A stretch of 64,000 bases of DNA from Craterostigma plantagineum (Eukaryota; Streptophyta; Magnoliopsida; Lamiales; Linderniaceae), in assembly GCA_027422505.1 (NCBI GenBank), contig JAPQWV010000017.1, positions 16,307,501 through 16,371,500 of the forward strand, read 5' to 3'. The notes below the pieces were generated by a model, which made no database searches, was not told the DNA's origin, and worked only from the letters and a program-made list of their open reading frames with translations. Positions 8,737-21,269 of the stretch are shown here, piece by piece. Every line of letters begins with the position of its first letter. The first letter of the stretch is position 1. Position numbers and translations under genes: made by a program.

Positions 8737-9912
8737 AGATCGACACGCGATGTAGTAATGTAAAGTGCATGTGCGACAAGTGATAAATAAAACGAATACT
8801 AAATTACTATCACCGACGTGCGATAGGCAGTGGACCTATCGTTTGTAGTGCAGCAAGGTGAGTAAACGAGTATCGAACACGAGGAATAAACTTGCGGGGA
8901 TCTAAGATTCGATAATTACTAATGGCGAGGATCGAGTATTTACTGTCGCCCTATACTCGAGTCCTATCATCTACGAATGGACTAATCGTTGTTTAACTGT
9001 CGCCCTAAACGATTTCCCACACATTCATAACACATAGACATATTAAACCGAAGAAACACTTCCATAGATAGATAAATAGTCAGGATACACGAGTCACGAT
9101 AAATATATGTCTTAAGCACGATTGACCTAGCGTTCATCTACTCGCAAACACAGAGGAAATTTAGCTACTCATAATTGAAAGGGAAACAACGAAATAATTG
9201 GGGAACGAGGATGAAAGACTCGTGATCTTGAGTACTGATGGATCTGGGATGGTATCGTGGATGAATCTTCGTCCTCGATCAATTCGGCGTGATTTCATCG
9301 TTGATCCGTCTCTTGCGCTTCTCAAGTGGAATTCTCTATTCTTGGCATCTCTTTTTTGTCTCTCTATGCTTAGGGTTAAGTTGTGGAAGGTGTCCTCTTT
9401 TTCGAATCGAAATTGGGCTTTATAAAAGGACTTTCGCAACCTTCACGGCCTGGGACATGGGCCTTCACGGCCGTGACAGTCTTCAGCTTGGCCTTCGTTG
9501 CTTTCGCACTTCAGTCAGGCCTGATGCACTAGGGTTCACGGCCATGAACATCTTTGCCTTAGCTCTCTGCCGTGGTTCACGGCCTGGTGCACATCCTCTC
9601 ACGCCCGTGACGTTCTTCTCCTTGGACTTCGTCGGTCACTGCCCATTGTTACAACCGTGACCGTCTCCAGTGTTGTCTTCTACCTTGTGTCACGGCCTTG
9701 TGCACGAAGTGTCACGGCCGTGACTCTTCCCTGTTTTCGTCGTACTTGTCCCTTTCGCCTCGTTTTTGCTCCTTTTCGCCCGATAGCCATCCTAAGGTCC
9801 TTCAATATCACAGAATAGGTGTAAATAGAGCATGTAACTGCAAGAAACAATGAAGAATAATCCATAATACCCTGATAACTGCTACAATAAACGTACCGAT
9901 ATACGTTTATCA
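8737..9912 (-). repeat. 5' LTR of minus Athila element
   Basis: The minus strand starts TGATAAACGTA at 9912 and ends by GTGTCGATCT next to the primer site. The CACGGCCGTGA-type repeats (about 9440-9725), the TATA box (near 9420) and hairpins 1 and 2 with the AGGGCGACAG loop (about 8930-9015) are present. Hairpin 3 is shortened relative to the copy at 5027-5066. It is about 200 bp shorter than the other LTRs. Confidence 0.82.
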
Positions 9913-9984
9913 AGCTCCATGTTGAGCAAAGCCGGATTTAGACAGGTGTTTGAAGTGATAAGTATGTACTGACAAAAAACGATC

Positions 9985-12379
9985 ATTTTGTAGGAAAGGG
10001 CTACCACGAGAAGGGACTCTTTAAGATGAATGTAATGCCTGTAATACACGAGATTGAGCTCGCTAATAGTAATAAAGAAAGCTCATCTTACTTGGTTAAG
10101 TGTTCCAATTTATGGCATCATAGATTAGGACAAATGAGTTTAAATAAAATAAAAAAGTTCCTTCAAAAGATATAAGAGTGAAGTTGAGAATCAATTAAAC
10201 TCACGAATAAAAATAATACGAAGTGATAGAGGAGGAGAATATGTGGCGCCGTTCGAAGAATTTTGCCAAAAGCACGGCATTATTCATCAAACAACTGCCC
10301 ATTATTCACCTCAGTCAAACGGCGTTGCTGAACGCAACAATAGATCTCTTAAGGAGATGATAAATGGTATGTTGATCAGTTCTGGCCAACTTCGAACTTG
10401 TGGGGGGAAGCAATCCTCTTGGCAAACCGCATTCTAAATATGGTGCCACACAAAAGAAAGAAAAGACTCCATACGAACTATGGAAAGGTAGGCCATCCTA
10501 CAATTACCTAAAATTGTGGGGTTGTCTAGCAAAGGTCGAAGTACCTAAACCTAAACAGGTTAAGATAGGACCCAAGACCGTTGATTGCATTTTCAACGGA
10601 TATGCTAATAATAGTAGTGCATATAGATTTCTAGTGCACAAATCAGAAAACTCTGAAATAAACACAGGGATGATATTTGAATCGAGGAATGCAGTGTTCT
10701 TCGAGAATACTTTTCCAAATAAGGAAAAGAAAGAAATAAGCTATAGTAAGCGAACTAACGATGCCGTCGAGAGTTCACCTCAAAAAAACGAGGAACCACG
10801 GCAAAGCAACGTAAAAAGGTGGTTAAATCATTTGGCCTGATTTCCTTATATGTTAGATGATGAACCGCGGACTTTGCAAGAGGCATTGTCTAGTCCAGAA
10901 GATCCGTTCTGGAAAGAAGCTGTACATAGCGAGATTGAGTCCATAATGCAAAACCATACATGAGAGCTAGTAGACCTCCCAAAGGGGTGCAAGCCTTTAG
11001 GATGCAAATGGGTCCTTAAAAGGAATCTTAAGACCGATAGATCAATCGAAAAATATAAAGCTCATTTAGTAGCTAAAGGGTTTAACTAAAAGGAGGGGTA
11101 CGATTTCTTCGATACCTACTCATCGGTGACAAGGATTACATCCATACGGGTCTTGATCGCTATAGCAGCATTGTATGACCTCGAGATACACCAGATGGAC
11201 GTGAAAATGGCCTTTCTAAATGGGGAACTCGATGAAGAAATATATATGAGGCAGCACGAAGGGTTTATTGTACTCGGGCAGGAAATAAAGTGTGCCAACT
11301 CGTGAAGTCACTTTACGGGCTTAAGCAAGCGCCAAAACAGTGGTACGAGAAGTTCGACATGATATGTTGTCGAATGGGTTTAAGATTAATGACTGTGATA
11401 AATGCGTTTATATAAAGGCACCCGATGAGTTTGTGATTGTATGTCTTTACGTAGACAACATGTTAATCATGGGAAGCAGTCACAAAATAATCGTGTACAA
11501 AGAATATGCTGAAAAATCATTTCAGTATGAAGGATATGAATTTGGCTGACGTCATTTTGGGAATAAATGTCTCTAAGACGTCCGAAGGAATTGTGATTAC
11601 ACAATCTCGCTATGTCGAGAGCGTGTTAAAGAAATTTAACGCCTTCGATGATCCTCCGGCTAAGACACCTATGGACACTAATGTACACTTAGCCAAAAAA
11701 TAGAGGAGAGCCTGTGTCGCAACTTGAATACGCTCGGGTGATTGGCAGTCTGATGTATTTGTCTAACTGCACTCGACCTGACATAGCGTACTCAATTAGT
11801 AAACTAAGTAGGTTTACGAGTATCTCGGGTAGTACCCACTGGGTTGCACTAAGAAGAGTGCTGAGATATCTAAAGCACGTTATTAATCACGACATACTAT
11901 ACTTGAGATATCCCGTGGTACTAGAAGGGTACTACGATGCAAATTAGATATGTGATAGTAAACACTCCAAATCTACGAGTGGTTATATATTTACCATCGC
12001 TTGGAGGAGCAGTTTTTTGGAAGTCCTCCAAACAAACGTGCATAGTTCGATCCACGATGGAGTCGGAGTTCATCGCACTAGATAAAGCCGGCGAAGAAGC
12101 AGAATGGCTTAGAAATTTTCTGGAGGATATTCTGTGTTGGAAAAAACATGTGCCACCAATTATGATTCACTGCAATAACATGACGGCTATCAGCAGGGCA
12201 TAGAAATGTATGTCAACGGTAAGTCTCGACACATTCGTCGGAGACATAACACCGTAAGACAGCTTATCTCTAGCGGAATAATTTCCACCGACTATGTAAA
12301 GTCAAAGGAAAATAGTGCGTATCCGCTGACAAAAGGCATAATTAGAGATCAGTTAGAAAACGCAGTAAGGGGAATGTGA
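9985..12379 (+). pseudogene. copia polyprotein remnant (integrase-RT-RNase H)
   Basis: The domain order pre-integrase, integrase, RT, RNase H is that of Ty1/copia. The HH part of the integrase zinc site (WHHRLGQMS) is at about 10110. The integrase core follows with RSDRGGEY and YSPQSNGVAERNNRSLKEM (from 10219), but the CxxC half of the finger and the first catalytic Asp are deleted between them. RT has KYKAHLVAKGFN, HQMDVKMAFLNGELDEEIY and LYVDNMLIMG (the canonical YVDD is now YVDN). RNase H has [21 protein letters not shown]. Frame changes and stops occur near 10170, 10430, 10845, 10960, 11300, 11550, 11700, 11946 and 12203. It is inactive. Confidence 0.88.
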
Positions 12380-12956
12380 CTAGAAATCCACACAACAAAG
12401 AACAAAAATAGTGTAACTCAACCTTGATGAGTGGAGATCCCACGAACTTGGTTAAATGAGACAACTAACCTGTGATTAGTTCAGTAATATACTTGGAAAC
12501 TAATAAAGTCCATTCTCGACAGCTGCCCAAGTAATTTCTCGAGGACGTGTGGTTAGGGTAAGTACGTATGCTTTTAATGATGACTATACCAAATTGGTGG
12601 AGTATTTCGGGCTTCTCCAAGATTAAGTCCTAATAGTCAGTCAAGTGTGAAGTGGGGCCGCTTCAATGGAAAACACTTATGAATCGGAGATATGGTCCAA
12701 GGCCGAAACGGACACAACGTGAGAATCGAAAAGAGATCAGATTCATCACTGTCTATAGTCTTGTCTTGGTTTACACAAAAAGCCGCCAGTTCGAGACATC
12801 ACGTTCACTGAGCAGTGAGTAAATCCGATAGTATCTCACAGGGGGAAGGTTCAAATCAGCAAGCTACCTATCCCGATGCAGTGATGGATCGTCGGGACTT
12901 TCTTGCAAAAGTCAACATGCATAGCTTTTGCATTAATTTCCATTCATGTGGGGGAT
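12380..12956 (+). other. 3' untranslated region and polypurine tract of copia element
   Basis: No coding potential. It ends CATGTGGGGGAT directly before the LTR, the usual copia polypurine tract. Confidence 0.7.
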
Positions 12957-14789
12957 TGTTGGGTTTTAAGCCCAAATGGGCTTTGGGCCCGTGTGGGTAA
13001 TTAACCCGTTAATAAAAAGCTGAAACGGATTTAATTAAATCGAGAAGCCATCGATCACCGAAACGAAAAATCGTTGAAAGATTACGAATCTAGGTTTCAC
13101 GGGGAATCTAACGTATATTAATACGCTCAAAACCGATATCGGATGAATGAGAAATTAATTATTGAAATCGGCCCAATAACTTATAATGTGGATTGATAGT
13201 ATTTAAAGGGATGTCAAATGTCCCACATTGGTTAGACAATAAAAGTTTTACCACTTTATATATGATTACGCCTTGGTTATCAAACAAGAGGTGAGCCCAA
13301 GGAGATGAGCTCAAGAGGAGCCCATGCACGGCCCACATGAGAACCCACGAACGGCCCACACGCGTGAGCCCCTGCGCCCAAGCCCATATATGCGGCTCGC
13401 GAGCCCGCAAGCCCGAACTCGAACACGCCATCCACGTGGCGGTGATGCGAGCGTATTTGTGACGTGGCGGGATTAATGACGTGGCGATGACACGCGGGCA
13501 TGAGAGGCGACATGGCGATGACACGTAAGCGTGAGATGGCAACGTGGCGATGACTGGGCTAAAATGACGTGGCTGGACTCGTTGGTGTCCGCTGGGTCGT
13601 GCCGGTTCGGCTCGGGTCGAACCGCATGGGCTAAAAGGGTACCTATTCCAAAGGGGACCAAACGTTGTGCCTATTCGCAAAATGACCCCTGGTCGAAAGG
13701 TTAAAGGGTGCCAGAATAGCCCAACATTTGCAGCTATTCGCAGATTGACCCCAGCAACCTTTGGAAAGCTATATATACCCCTGATGAATTTGGAAATTCA
13801 TTCAATCACGCCCAAGCATTCTAGAGTTAGTGCATACCAGTGTTGTCAAGTACGCCCTAGACGGCTGCCTCGGGGCCTAGGCGCTAATCGGAGCCAACCG
13901 TAACGAATATGCTCAAACCGAATAATCGGCGCAAAAGGCGATTTGGGCGGCGCGAGAGTCGCTCATTATTTAAAAAAATTAATAGGAAGAAAATATCAGT
14001 CTAAATTCTAAACGCAACCCCTAAATCAAAAACACCAACCACGACACCTGGACGCATATCTTCTTCTCCACCCTACCTTCCCTTCGCTCGCCGCCCCTAC
14101 GTTAACGATGGTTATGAGGTTAACGATGATTAAGTAGGAGGTAAGGGCAAATATTCATATTTGATCTAATCTATTAAAACTTAAATTGTTATATATAATT
14201 GTTGTTTCTTGATTCATCAATTAATTGTTTTCGATTTCTCTCTATAAATTGCTGGTGAAATGTTGGTTGGTCAAGATTTTGAGTTCATTTGATGTTGTTT
14301 GAAGTATGAAACATTTGAGGACCGTTTGATCATATTTATGCATTTGGTATTAGTAAGATGCTTGCGTTTGTGTAATATGATATTTCCATCTATGATTTGA
14401 GCTTTGCAGCAATGCGATGTTTCAAGTGTTCAAATAATATGCAATATTAATGAAAAATAGGTGAACTGTCTAATTGCCGCCTAGCCCCCCCCCCCCCCCG
14501 GACTAGCACCTAGCGTATTTTACAACATTGGTGCATACTAGTCCAAGTAATAATAAAGCGAGTCTTTAGTAGATTCGCCCGATAATTTTGTTACGGTGTG
14601 CGACGTTCCAAAATTCCTGAAGTCGTTGTATCTTCGGGACGTGTTGCGACAACTCGAGGCACTGAAATACAGGGCAATTACGTCTTACGAAAAGCGTATG
14701 ACGTACGTGCCTCGATTTCGACATGTAGCCGAAACTCTATCCGAATTTTACGAGCGCCACCGACCAGACGCTCAAAAGCAGAACCAACA
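12957..14789 (+). repeat. 3' LTR of copia element (with MITE inside)
   Basis: It starts TGTTGGG and ends CCAACA, a 6-bp terminal inverted repeat. It is about 1.13 kb once the MITE at 13838-14530 and one TSD are removed. A TATA-like TTTATATATGA lies near 13255 after CCCACATTGGTTAGA. The right edge rests only on the TG...CA rule. Confidence 0.7.
13838..14530. mobile_element. hAT-type MITE, family C
   Basis: The ends are CAGTGTTGT and ACAACATTG, flanked by the perfect 8-bp TSD GTGCATAC (13830-13837 and 14531-14538). Next to the ends are GCCTAG-rich segments. A run of about 15 C lies near 14487-14502. The interior is AT-rich and non-coding. Confidence 0.88.
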
Positions 14790-16018
14790 ATAGTGGTCGC
14801 TTGCTACTCTCAAATTCATTTCCTGCCAATCTTCATCGTCTTTCCGATTTGCTCATATGAGTTGTTTCCTAACATCATTGTCTTGCGATTTTTCGACCTT
14901 TGAAAGCTTTTAATTAACCATGACTGGACCAATAATATATCATTGACTTGCAATTGCCACCAATGAAAATTGACTTCCGATCGATTTTCTAAACCAAGGA
15001 TATATCAGCTTCTTCAATAGGAACAAAAACATACATGCATAAAACCATTCTTGTATCTTGATTGTACTTCAAGATTTTAGGTTGCGTTTGTTTGTTGTTT
15101 GGTTTCCGTCATGACATTTGGAGTTTCATACTACTTAGGAGTGAAAGATTAGCCTGCCTTACAAGCTCCATTACCTAGCAGAACTTGTTATTTTGCAACA
15201 AAAAACCCGAGCTTCAAGCTTAAATAAAGCACGACCACGACTCAGTTACAAATCCCCTTCCCTTGCCACCCTTTTTTTTATATGTAACAAAAAAAATAAT
15301 TGACGACAGCACTGTAGTTAACTATAACTCGCAAGAACTAGCTTACAACGCAGGCACTTAAACAGAATAGCCAACACGAAAATCACAACAAAGAAAAAGA
15401 AGAGGACAGCAGCATACCTTTCATGAATTGATTCGTGTCCTTAGAGCAAGAAGTACTTGAGGACTTCTCTTTTTTTTTTGAGAAAAAAAAACAAACACTC
15501 ATTCGAAAGTAATGGGTGTCTCATCACATCCCACTTATCAAGTCTGAATTTACACATTAAATAGAAACCTTTTACATGCTTTGATTGATTCATTCCTAAG
15601 CATCACGTTATCTGCACGAAATACTTATTGTAGAGGAGAGATCATCCCATCTTCGATCCTAGAAATGACTGCGGAACAAAAAAAAATGAACTGATTTTCT
15701 AACACTCAAATGTTCTTATACAGCGCAGCATATCAAGACATCTCGTGTTTAATGTCAATTGGTCATCGATCAGCCTTACCAATCTCCCAAACTTGATCAC
15801 TAGTTATGTCAAAATGTTAGCAAACCAATAGAGTTATCATCCACTAATACGGCCTGAGGACTACGATAGGTTGACTCAGTATATCATCCAAATACGCTAA
15901 CCATCTCTGTTCTATTATTATGCAGATAAGACTTCAGATTGAGACAGGTGACTCGTGCAAAATACAGATTCACATATCTCACTTAGTGGTTTAATCTTCT
16001 GTTAAGAAAAAAAAAAAA
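14790..16018. other. Intergenic DNA, 3' flank of PP1 gene
   Basis: No convincing reading frame. The part nearest 16018 probably includes the 3' untranslated region of the minus-strand phosphatase gene. A further small terminal exon of that gene could lie here (see that entry). Confidence 0.5.
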
Positions 16019-16275
16019 TTAGTTCATGTTTGCATCTAAGAAGAGTACCTTGGTTTTTGTAATAGGAGTTCCTGGTTTAGCAGTAGTTGTGCTCCCAAAT
16101 CCATATTTTGGCTTCTTATCAGCGGGCTTTAGGATTTGGAAAGAGCACATCAAAGTCTCATCGACGCTCATCATTGCGCCGGCGTTATCAAACTCACCAC
16201 AGTAATTTGGGGCCGAGAATATTGTCACGAGCTGCCTATCAGCAAAAAACTCATACCCATCTTCCACCACCTTCA

Positions 16276-16324
<49 letters not shown>

Positions 16325-18630
16325 CCAAGAGAAATTACCTCAATAATCAAGATCCCACATGAAAATAACCCAAAAAAAACATATTTCAAAGTTAATGATT
16401 TCAAACCTGGTGGGCCCGGCAAATAAGATCAAGATCATGCTTTTCAAGAAATTCTGTAACTTTATCGGGACCAAAGGTATACGATACTCCCCTATCGTTC
16501 ATTCCCCACCCTTTAACGTCTTTGCTTGGATCTGACCATAGTAAATCGCATAACAAACCAGTCTCTGGGACATCAGTTGGCCTCTGTAGATTTCTAATTT
16601 GATCCAAGTCTTGAAGGTCAGGCGAGAGACCTCCGTGCATGCATAGTATTTTCTCGTCGATCAAAGCAGCGACGGGTAGGCAGTTAAAGCAATCTGTAAA
16701 GACTTTCCATAGCCTTACATTAAACCTTCTCTTACACTCATCATAGAATCCATATATACGATTAACTGATGCACATTCATGGTTTCCCCTGAGTAGGAAG
16801 AAGTTTTCTGGATACTTGATCTTGTATGCAAGTAGGAGACAGATTGTTTCGAGACTTTGCTTCCCACGATCAACATAATCACCCAAGAACAAGTAGTTTG
16901 ATTTTGGGGGCAATCCACCGTACTCGAAAAGTCTAAGAAGATCAGAGTATTGGCCATGAATATCACCTGATATCGAGAAAAGGGAAGATCAGATAAAATG
17001 AAAAATACAATCTTTGGCTAAAGTGTTATGGACCTCAAAACAATCTCAAGAACAGAGGAAAACGTAAAAGAAAGATTGAAGATGAAAGTTCACAACATAG
17101 CCACAAATCACAAAGAAAACAGAACAACTATCAGGGCAGCTCCCAATTGATATCAGACACATGCACACATGCAACGCAAACATACGTTTCTCTGCACATT
17201 TTTAACACAATTTTTCAAGTGTTAATAAAAAAATGTCACTCCCAGTAGAAAAACGACCAAAAAATAAAAAAAAAATAAAAAAAAAAAGTAAGGACCCAAC
17301 AATCTACACAATACCTACATTGATACTCACGAGAGTTAACGTACTTCAAACGACTTTGAAAAGGACATAGAAATAACAAACACGGATATATTAGAAATGC
17401 ACAATATGTAACTTTTCTCAAGAAAAACGACTAGATCACGATCGTCGAACGAAGTCTCGCATATAAGTCCAATAAATATTGCTTTCAGATGTCAAATTTG
17501 ATTCATGTATGAAATTAACAAGTCCCAGTTTGCATTTAGAAGCCTGGGACTGCATCTTAATCATTTTGAGACCTCATCATGCTACCGTCTAGCATATTTC
17601 CAACTGTAATAACCCTCCATTTTCCGATGTTTGATGAAATCAATCATCTCAGCTGAAACGCAAATCTAAATAGCCTCATTACAAAAGCTCAGCCAGAATA
17701 TACTTGCACCTAACTCTTTTTACTCATCAATGAAAGTTGAATTCTTCCTAAGAAAATGAAGTTCACCCAGCATGTGGGATCATGACAAGTCTGATGCTGA
17801 CCATTTCAAATCTTAAGAATACATTGTCTCGAACAACAGTTAAATAAACTTTACTAATCTTAATATCGGAATGGAAAGTAATTATCATAATCAAATGGAA
17901 TCAATCTCAATATCCCGAGGCTTTGAGCTAATCGATTACGACCTCGTAGTAGCATAAAAGACTAACAGCATGAGATCCTATCATCGCATGAAGTTGTATA
18001 CATCAGGGGACTTTCCCCAACACGAAAATGAAATCCTAATCACGTAAACCCACTCAATAAATCAATAATGATAACAATAAATGAATAATAATAATAAAAT
18101 TAAAATGGAAATAGCCAATTAAAACCCTAATACAGATAAATTAAACAAAACCCTCATGAAGCCATAGATGAGCAGGACCAATACGAAAAGAAACCTCAAA
18201 TCAAACCCAAACACGAACATAAAAAGACAATTCGATATCTACAATTTAATAATCCAAACTTCAATCCAGCGCTTGCAGTGGAATATAAAAAAGAAAATCA
18301 TTACTTAGTTGGAAACCCCAACTCAAACTCGACAAAAAAGCCCAAAATCCAAACCCCCATCCAACGCGTACAAAAGAAAAGAAGAAGAATAATAGTAAAA
18401 ACAAAAATTGAAATTGAAACCCACAAAGTCAATAACCCAATAAATTTATTCTCACCGCAGATCTTGATGGGCGCTTCAAGTTCGAGAAGATTCGGTTGCC
18501 TCATAAATATCTCCTTAGATTGCAAACAGAGCTGTCTGATCTCAGACTCCGAAAGCTGGACCTGCTTAGCAGGCCTCCCTTTAACCTCGAGCAAACGGTT
18601 TATTACATCTTCAAGAGCCGCCGAATCCAT
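16019..18630 (-). CDS. TOPP: Serine/threonine protein phosphatase PP1 catalytic subunit
   Basis: It removes phosphate from Ser/Thr in nucleus and cytoplasm, partnered with regulatory subunits. Coding exons on the minus strand are 18630-18456, 16966-16407 and 16270-16019; the introns (16967-18455, 16271-16406) have GT-AG ends and their phases fit (175, 560 and 252 nt), giving 328 residues, normal for plant PP1. Start [16 protein letters not shown]. All metallophosphatase motifs are intact: GDIHGQ (exon junction inside GDIHG), [35 protein letters not shown], and [14 protein letters not shown] near the C-terminus. The tail after TTTAKPGTP is unusual ([14 protein letters not shown]). An AAG/GTACTC donor in it near 16050 suggests splicing to a further small exon downstream, so the last residues are uncertain. 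No damage is seen; it is probably the only functional gene here. Confidence 0.93.
16278..16321. repeat. (TA)n microsatellite in PP1 intron 2
   Basis: About 22 TA units immediately downstream (in gene sense) of the polypyrimidine/acceptor region of the 136-bp intron. Length polymorphism is likely. Confidence 0.9.
16967..18455 (-). other. PP1 intron 1
   Basis: A 1489-bp intron with donor CG/GTGAG at 18455 and acceptor ATATCAG at 16967. It is AT-rich and holds no embedded gene that can be supported. Confidence 0.85.
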
Positions 18631-18920
18631 GTAATTGCTTTGTTTATCATAAAATACAGAATTTCACTTCAATATCTATTTTTGCTGTTTAGTTCACTTG
18701 GGGAAATAGAAGGATGAGAATGACGAGCGCGCTCGTCTGTGTGGGTGGCGTTCTTGGAGCTATGTGAATGGTACACTTTTCTCCGGGTGGGGTGGATTTT
18801 TTATTTATTAGATAGATATTCTTGAGGCCTTTTTAATAAAATAAACAAAAAAATTAAGCATTAAGAAAATAAACATAAAAGGGGTTAACTTCCATTAAAT
18901 CCCCTTTCCCTATTTTCTTA
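18631..18920 (-). promoter_or_regulatory. PP1 5' untranslated region and promoter region
   Basis: Upstream of the ATG at 18630 on the minus strand. It contains T/A-rich stretches, with no single element that can be assigned firmly. Only about 290 bp separate the start codon from the foldback repeat, so regulatory sequence may overlap that repeat. Confidence 0.4.
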
Positions 18921-19965
18921 CACATAACTCTTCATTCCATATAATTTATTAACAAACTCCCTAAATCAAAACAATCTTACACATAACTCCCCATGGACGA
19001 TTTTACCCCTATATTTTTGTAGTATCAATATACGTATGTTTGTAGTACCTCATGGACGATTTTGCCCCCATTAAATTCCACGCCCCCACCCCAACTTGTA
19101 GTACCAATATACGCATGTTTGTAGTACCAATATGTAGATGTTCGACGTACCATCCCGTGAGCCCATGGACGATTTTTATAGTATCAATATACAAATGTTT
19201 GTGCTACCAAAAAACTTGTCAACACCCACGGACCACCCTTACCCAAAATTGTAGTACCAATATACGTATGTTTGTAGTACCAATATATAGACGTTCGTCG
19301 TACCATCCCGTGAGCCCATGGATGATTTTTGTAGTACCAATATATAGATATTCGTGATACCATATTATATGCTAGTGTGGTACCAAGATTAGGTTACTCG
19401 TAGTACCAATATCTACGGTAACCGTCACGACAATAGGGTAGGAGTTGCGTTAGTTAAGCAAATGGTACTGAAAATGTACTAAAAATAACCTACTATGGTA
19501 CTACGTTATCTCACGGAATGGTACCACGGTATGGTACCACGAACATCTATACATTGGTACTACAAGAATACGTATATTGGTACTGCAAGTTTTGGGTAGG
19601 GGTCCGTGGGTACAATTTTAGGGTAGGGGTTGCGATAGTTAAGCAAATGGTACGAAAATGGTACTACAAATAACCTACGTATGGTACTACATTATCTCAC
19701 GAAATGGTAACATGATATGGTACCACGAACATCTATACATTGGTACTACAAGAATACGTGTATTGGTACTACAAATTTTGGGTAGGGGGTCCGTGGGTGT
19801 TGACATGTTTTTTGGTAATATTGTTGTTTTTATAAGGCGAAAATCGTCCATTAGGGAGTTATGTGATATAAAAGTTTGAAATGGGGAGTTTGATGATAAA
19901 TGAATGGGAAGGGGGGAGTTAGTTGATTAATAGTTTGGGATTAGGGAGTTATGTGTAGATTTCTC
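18921..19965. mobile_element. Foldback (long inverted repeat) element
   Basis: The left arm begins TACACATAACTC and contains a second CACATAACTCCCCATGGACG. The right arm ends CGTCCATTAGGGAGTTATGTG and GGGAGTTATGTGTA, the same units inverted. The centre is made of inverted and direct repeats of TTGTAGTACCAATATACG. No transposase. A clean TSD was not found (ATTTTCT on the left, ATTTCT on the right at best), so the superfamily is open; a Mutator-like MITE is possible. Confidence 0.6.
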
Positions 19966-20165
19966 AACATAAAAACGAAATCATTAATAAAATAGCGCAT
20001 TTCGTATGATTCTTATACGAGTTACGTAACTCGTAAGAACTACACACGAGTTACGTCGCCTAGCTGGCGTTCGCGGGAGGTGGCGTCGTATGTATTTATT
20101 ACGAGTTAGAACTCGTAACTCGTAAGCAGTTCTTACGAGATCTGGTTTATAATAACCAGATCTAA
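19966..20165 (+). repeat. MULE left terminal inverted repeat
   Basis: AAACGAAATCATTAATAAAA at the outside, then repeated palindromic ATACGAGTTACGTAACTCG units; matched inverted at 52120-52636. Confidence 0.65.
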
Positions 20166-20733
20166 ACGACGACGACGACAGACGAAGATGAAGAGATGCT
20201 CGACGCTCACCTCCTCGACGCCCTCGACACCGCCGCTCCTCGACGCCTCGCCGCTACCTCCTCGACGTCGCCGCCTCGACGTCGCCGCGTTCACCTCCTC
20301 GACGCCGCCACCATCACCTTCCGCTCGACCCCGCCGCCGCCCGCCTCGAAGCTATCGCCGCCTCCCCCACGCCTCCTCCGCCTGGATGCCGCCGCGTTCA
20401 CCTCCTCGACGCCGCCGCCATTACCTTCTACTCGACGCCGCCCGCCCCGACGCCGCCGCCGCCCGACCGGACGCCACCGCCGCCTCCTCCACGCCGTCGC
20501 AATCACCTGTTGCTGCCCGGCTCCTCGACGACCTCCTCCGCGGCGACCCGCCGCCGCGCGATGATCCGAAATACGCCTCTACGCTCGATTATTAACAGGT
20601 TAGGTACCGATTTGACGATCCGAAATACGTCTGTCTGTTACATCAATTTTTATTTTATTGTTAATTTTTTTGGTTTCGTTTTTTTTACTGTAGAATGGAT
20701 TTGTAGTCTTCTTACGGGCCTTTTGATAGTTCG
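20166..20733 (+). other. GC-rich low-complexity leader upstream of PMD gene
   Basis: 20170-20560 is a (GAC)n and CCTCGACGCCGCCG-type degenerate repeat, open in several frames on both strands purely from composition. It is probably a leader inside the MULE rather than a separate gene. 20590-20733 is a T-rich stretch before the ATG at 20734. Confidence 0.45.
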
Positions 20734-21269
20734 GTGTTGACGATGCAGTCAAATCACCGTAGTAGGGATTTATTGTTAGATGAGGGTGCGATAGATAGGA
20801 CTATTAAGATTAGGTCATTAGAGAATGTTGTGTGGGGTACGAGAGAAGCACCGAATGTTCTACACGGTCGCTTATTAGATAAGTTGAACGATATGGGTCT
20901 ATACAGCGTCTACAACTGTATATCACAGAGGGTTGACCCTCATTTGATTACAGCGTTGGTAGAGCGTTGGAGGAAGGAGACCCATACGTTTCATTTTTTT
21001 GTCGGGGAGGCGACCGTTACTTTACTGGATGCAGGAATTTTGTGGGGTTTGCCTGTAGATGGTAGTTGTGTCTCTGGTGTGATCCAACCGAGGACGGTCA
21101 CACAGTGGATGTGCGAGTGCGACCGGTTGCTACGTTTTAGACCGCCTGCTGAGAAAATTAAGTGGTCATCGCTTTCGATGAAGTCGTTAGCGAGTTGGTT
21201 GTTGGCCTATCCGATTTCGGATGATAGTGACGAGGATGAGGTTAAGTGTTCAGCACTGGGTTATGCGAT

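Larger units (their letters stand above)
5456..9912 (-). mobile_element. Athila-like element, 5' part (minus strand)
   Basis: Read on the minus strand this is a 5' LTR (9912-8737), a tRNA-type primer site (8730-8713), an untranslated leader and then gag from about 7474 down to 5456. At 5456 it is cut by the plus-strand Athila element; its remaining 3' part lies beyond the left edge of the window. It is inserted in the polymerase of a plus-strand copia element, whose sequence resumes at 9913. Two hAT MITEs have landed in it, in gag and in the leader. Confidence 0.82.
9913..14789 (+). mobile_element. Ty1/copia element, 3' part
   Basis: This is the right-hand part of a copia retrotransposon cut at 9912 by the minus Athila. 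It contains decayed integrase, reverse transcriptase and RNase H, a 3' untranslated region, the polypurine tract ATGTGGGGGAT and a 3' LTR. A TSD cannot be checked because the left end is outside the window. Confidence 0.85.

Noticed and set aside
14596..14903. Two overlapping short frames
   Set aside because: They lie in the copia LTR end and flank, with no domain.
16087..16362. Plus-strand frames across PP1 exon 3 and the TA repeat
   Set aside because: Antisense to conserved PP1 coding sequence, and the tail is translated microsatellite.
20188..20595. 135-codon proline/serine/arginine-rich reading frame
   Set aside because: It is open in several frames and on both strands because of CCTCGACG-type low-complexity repeats; no start context or domain.
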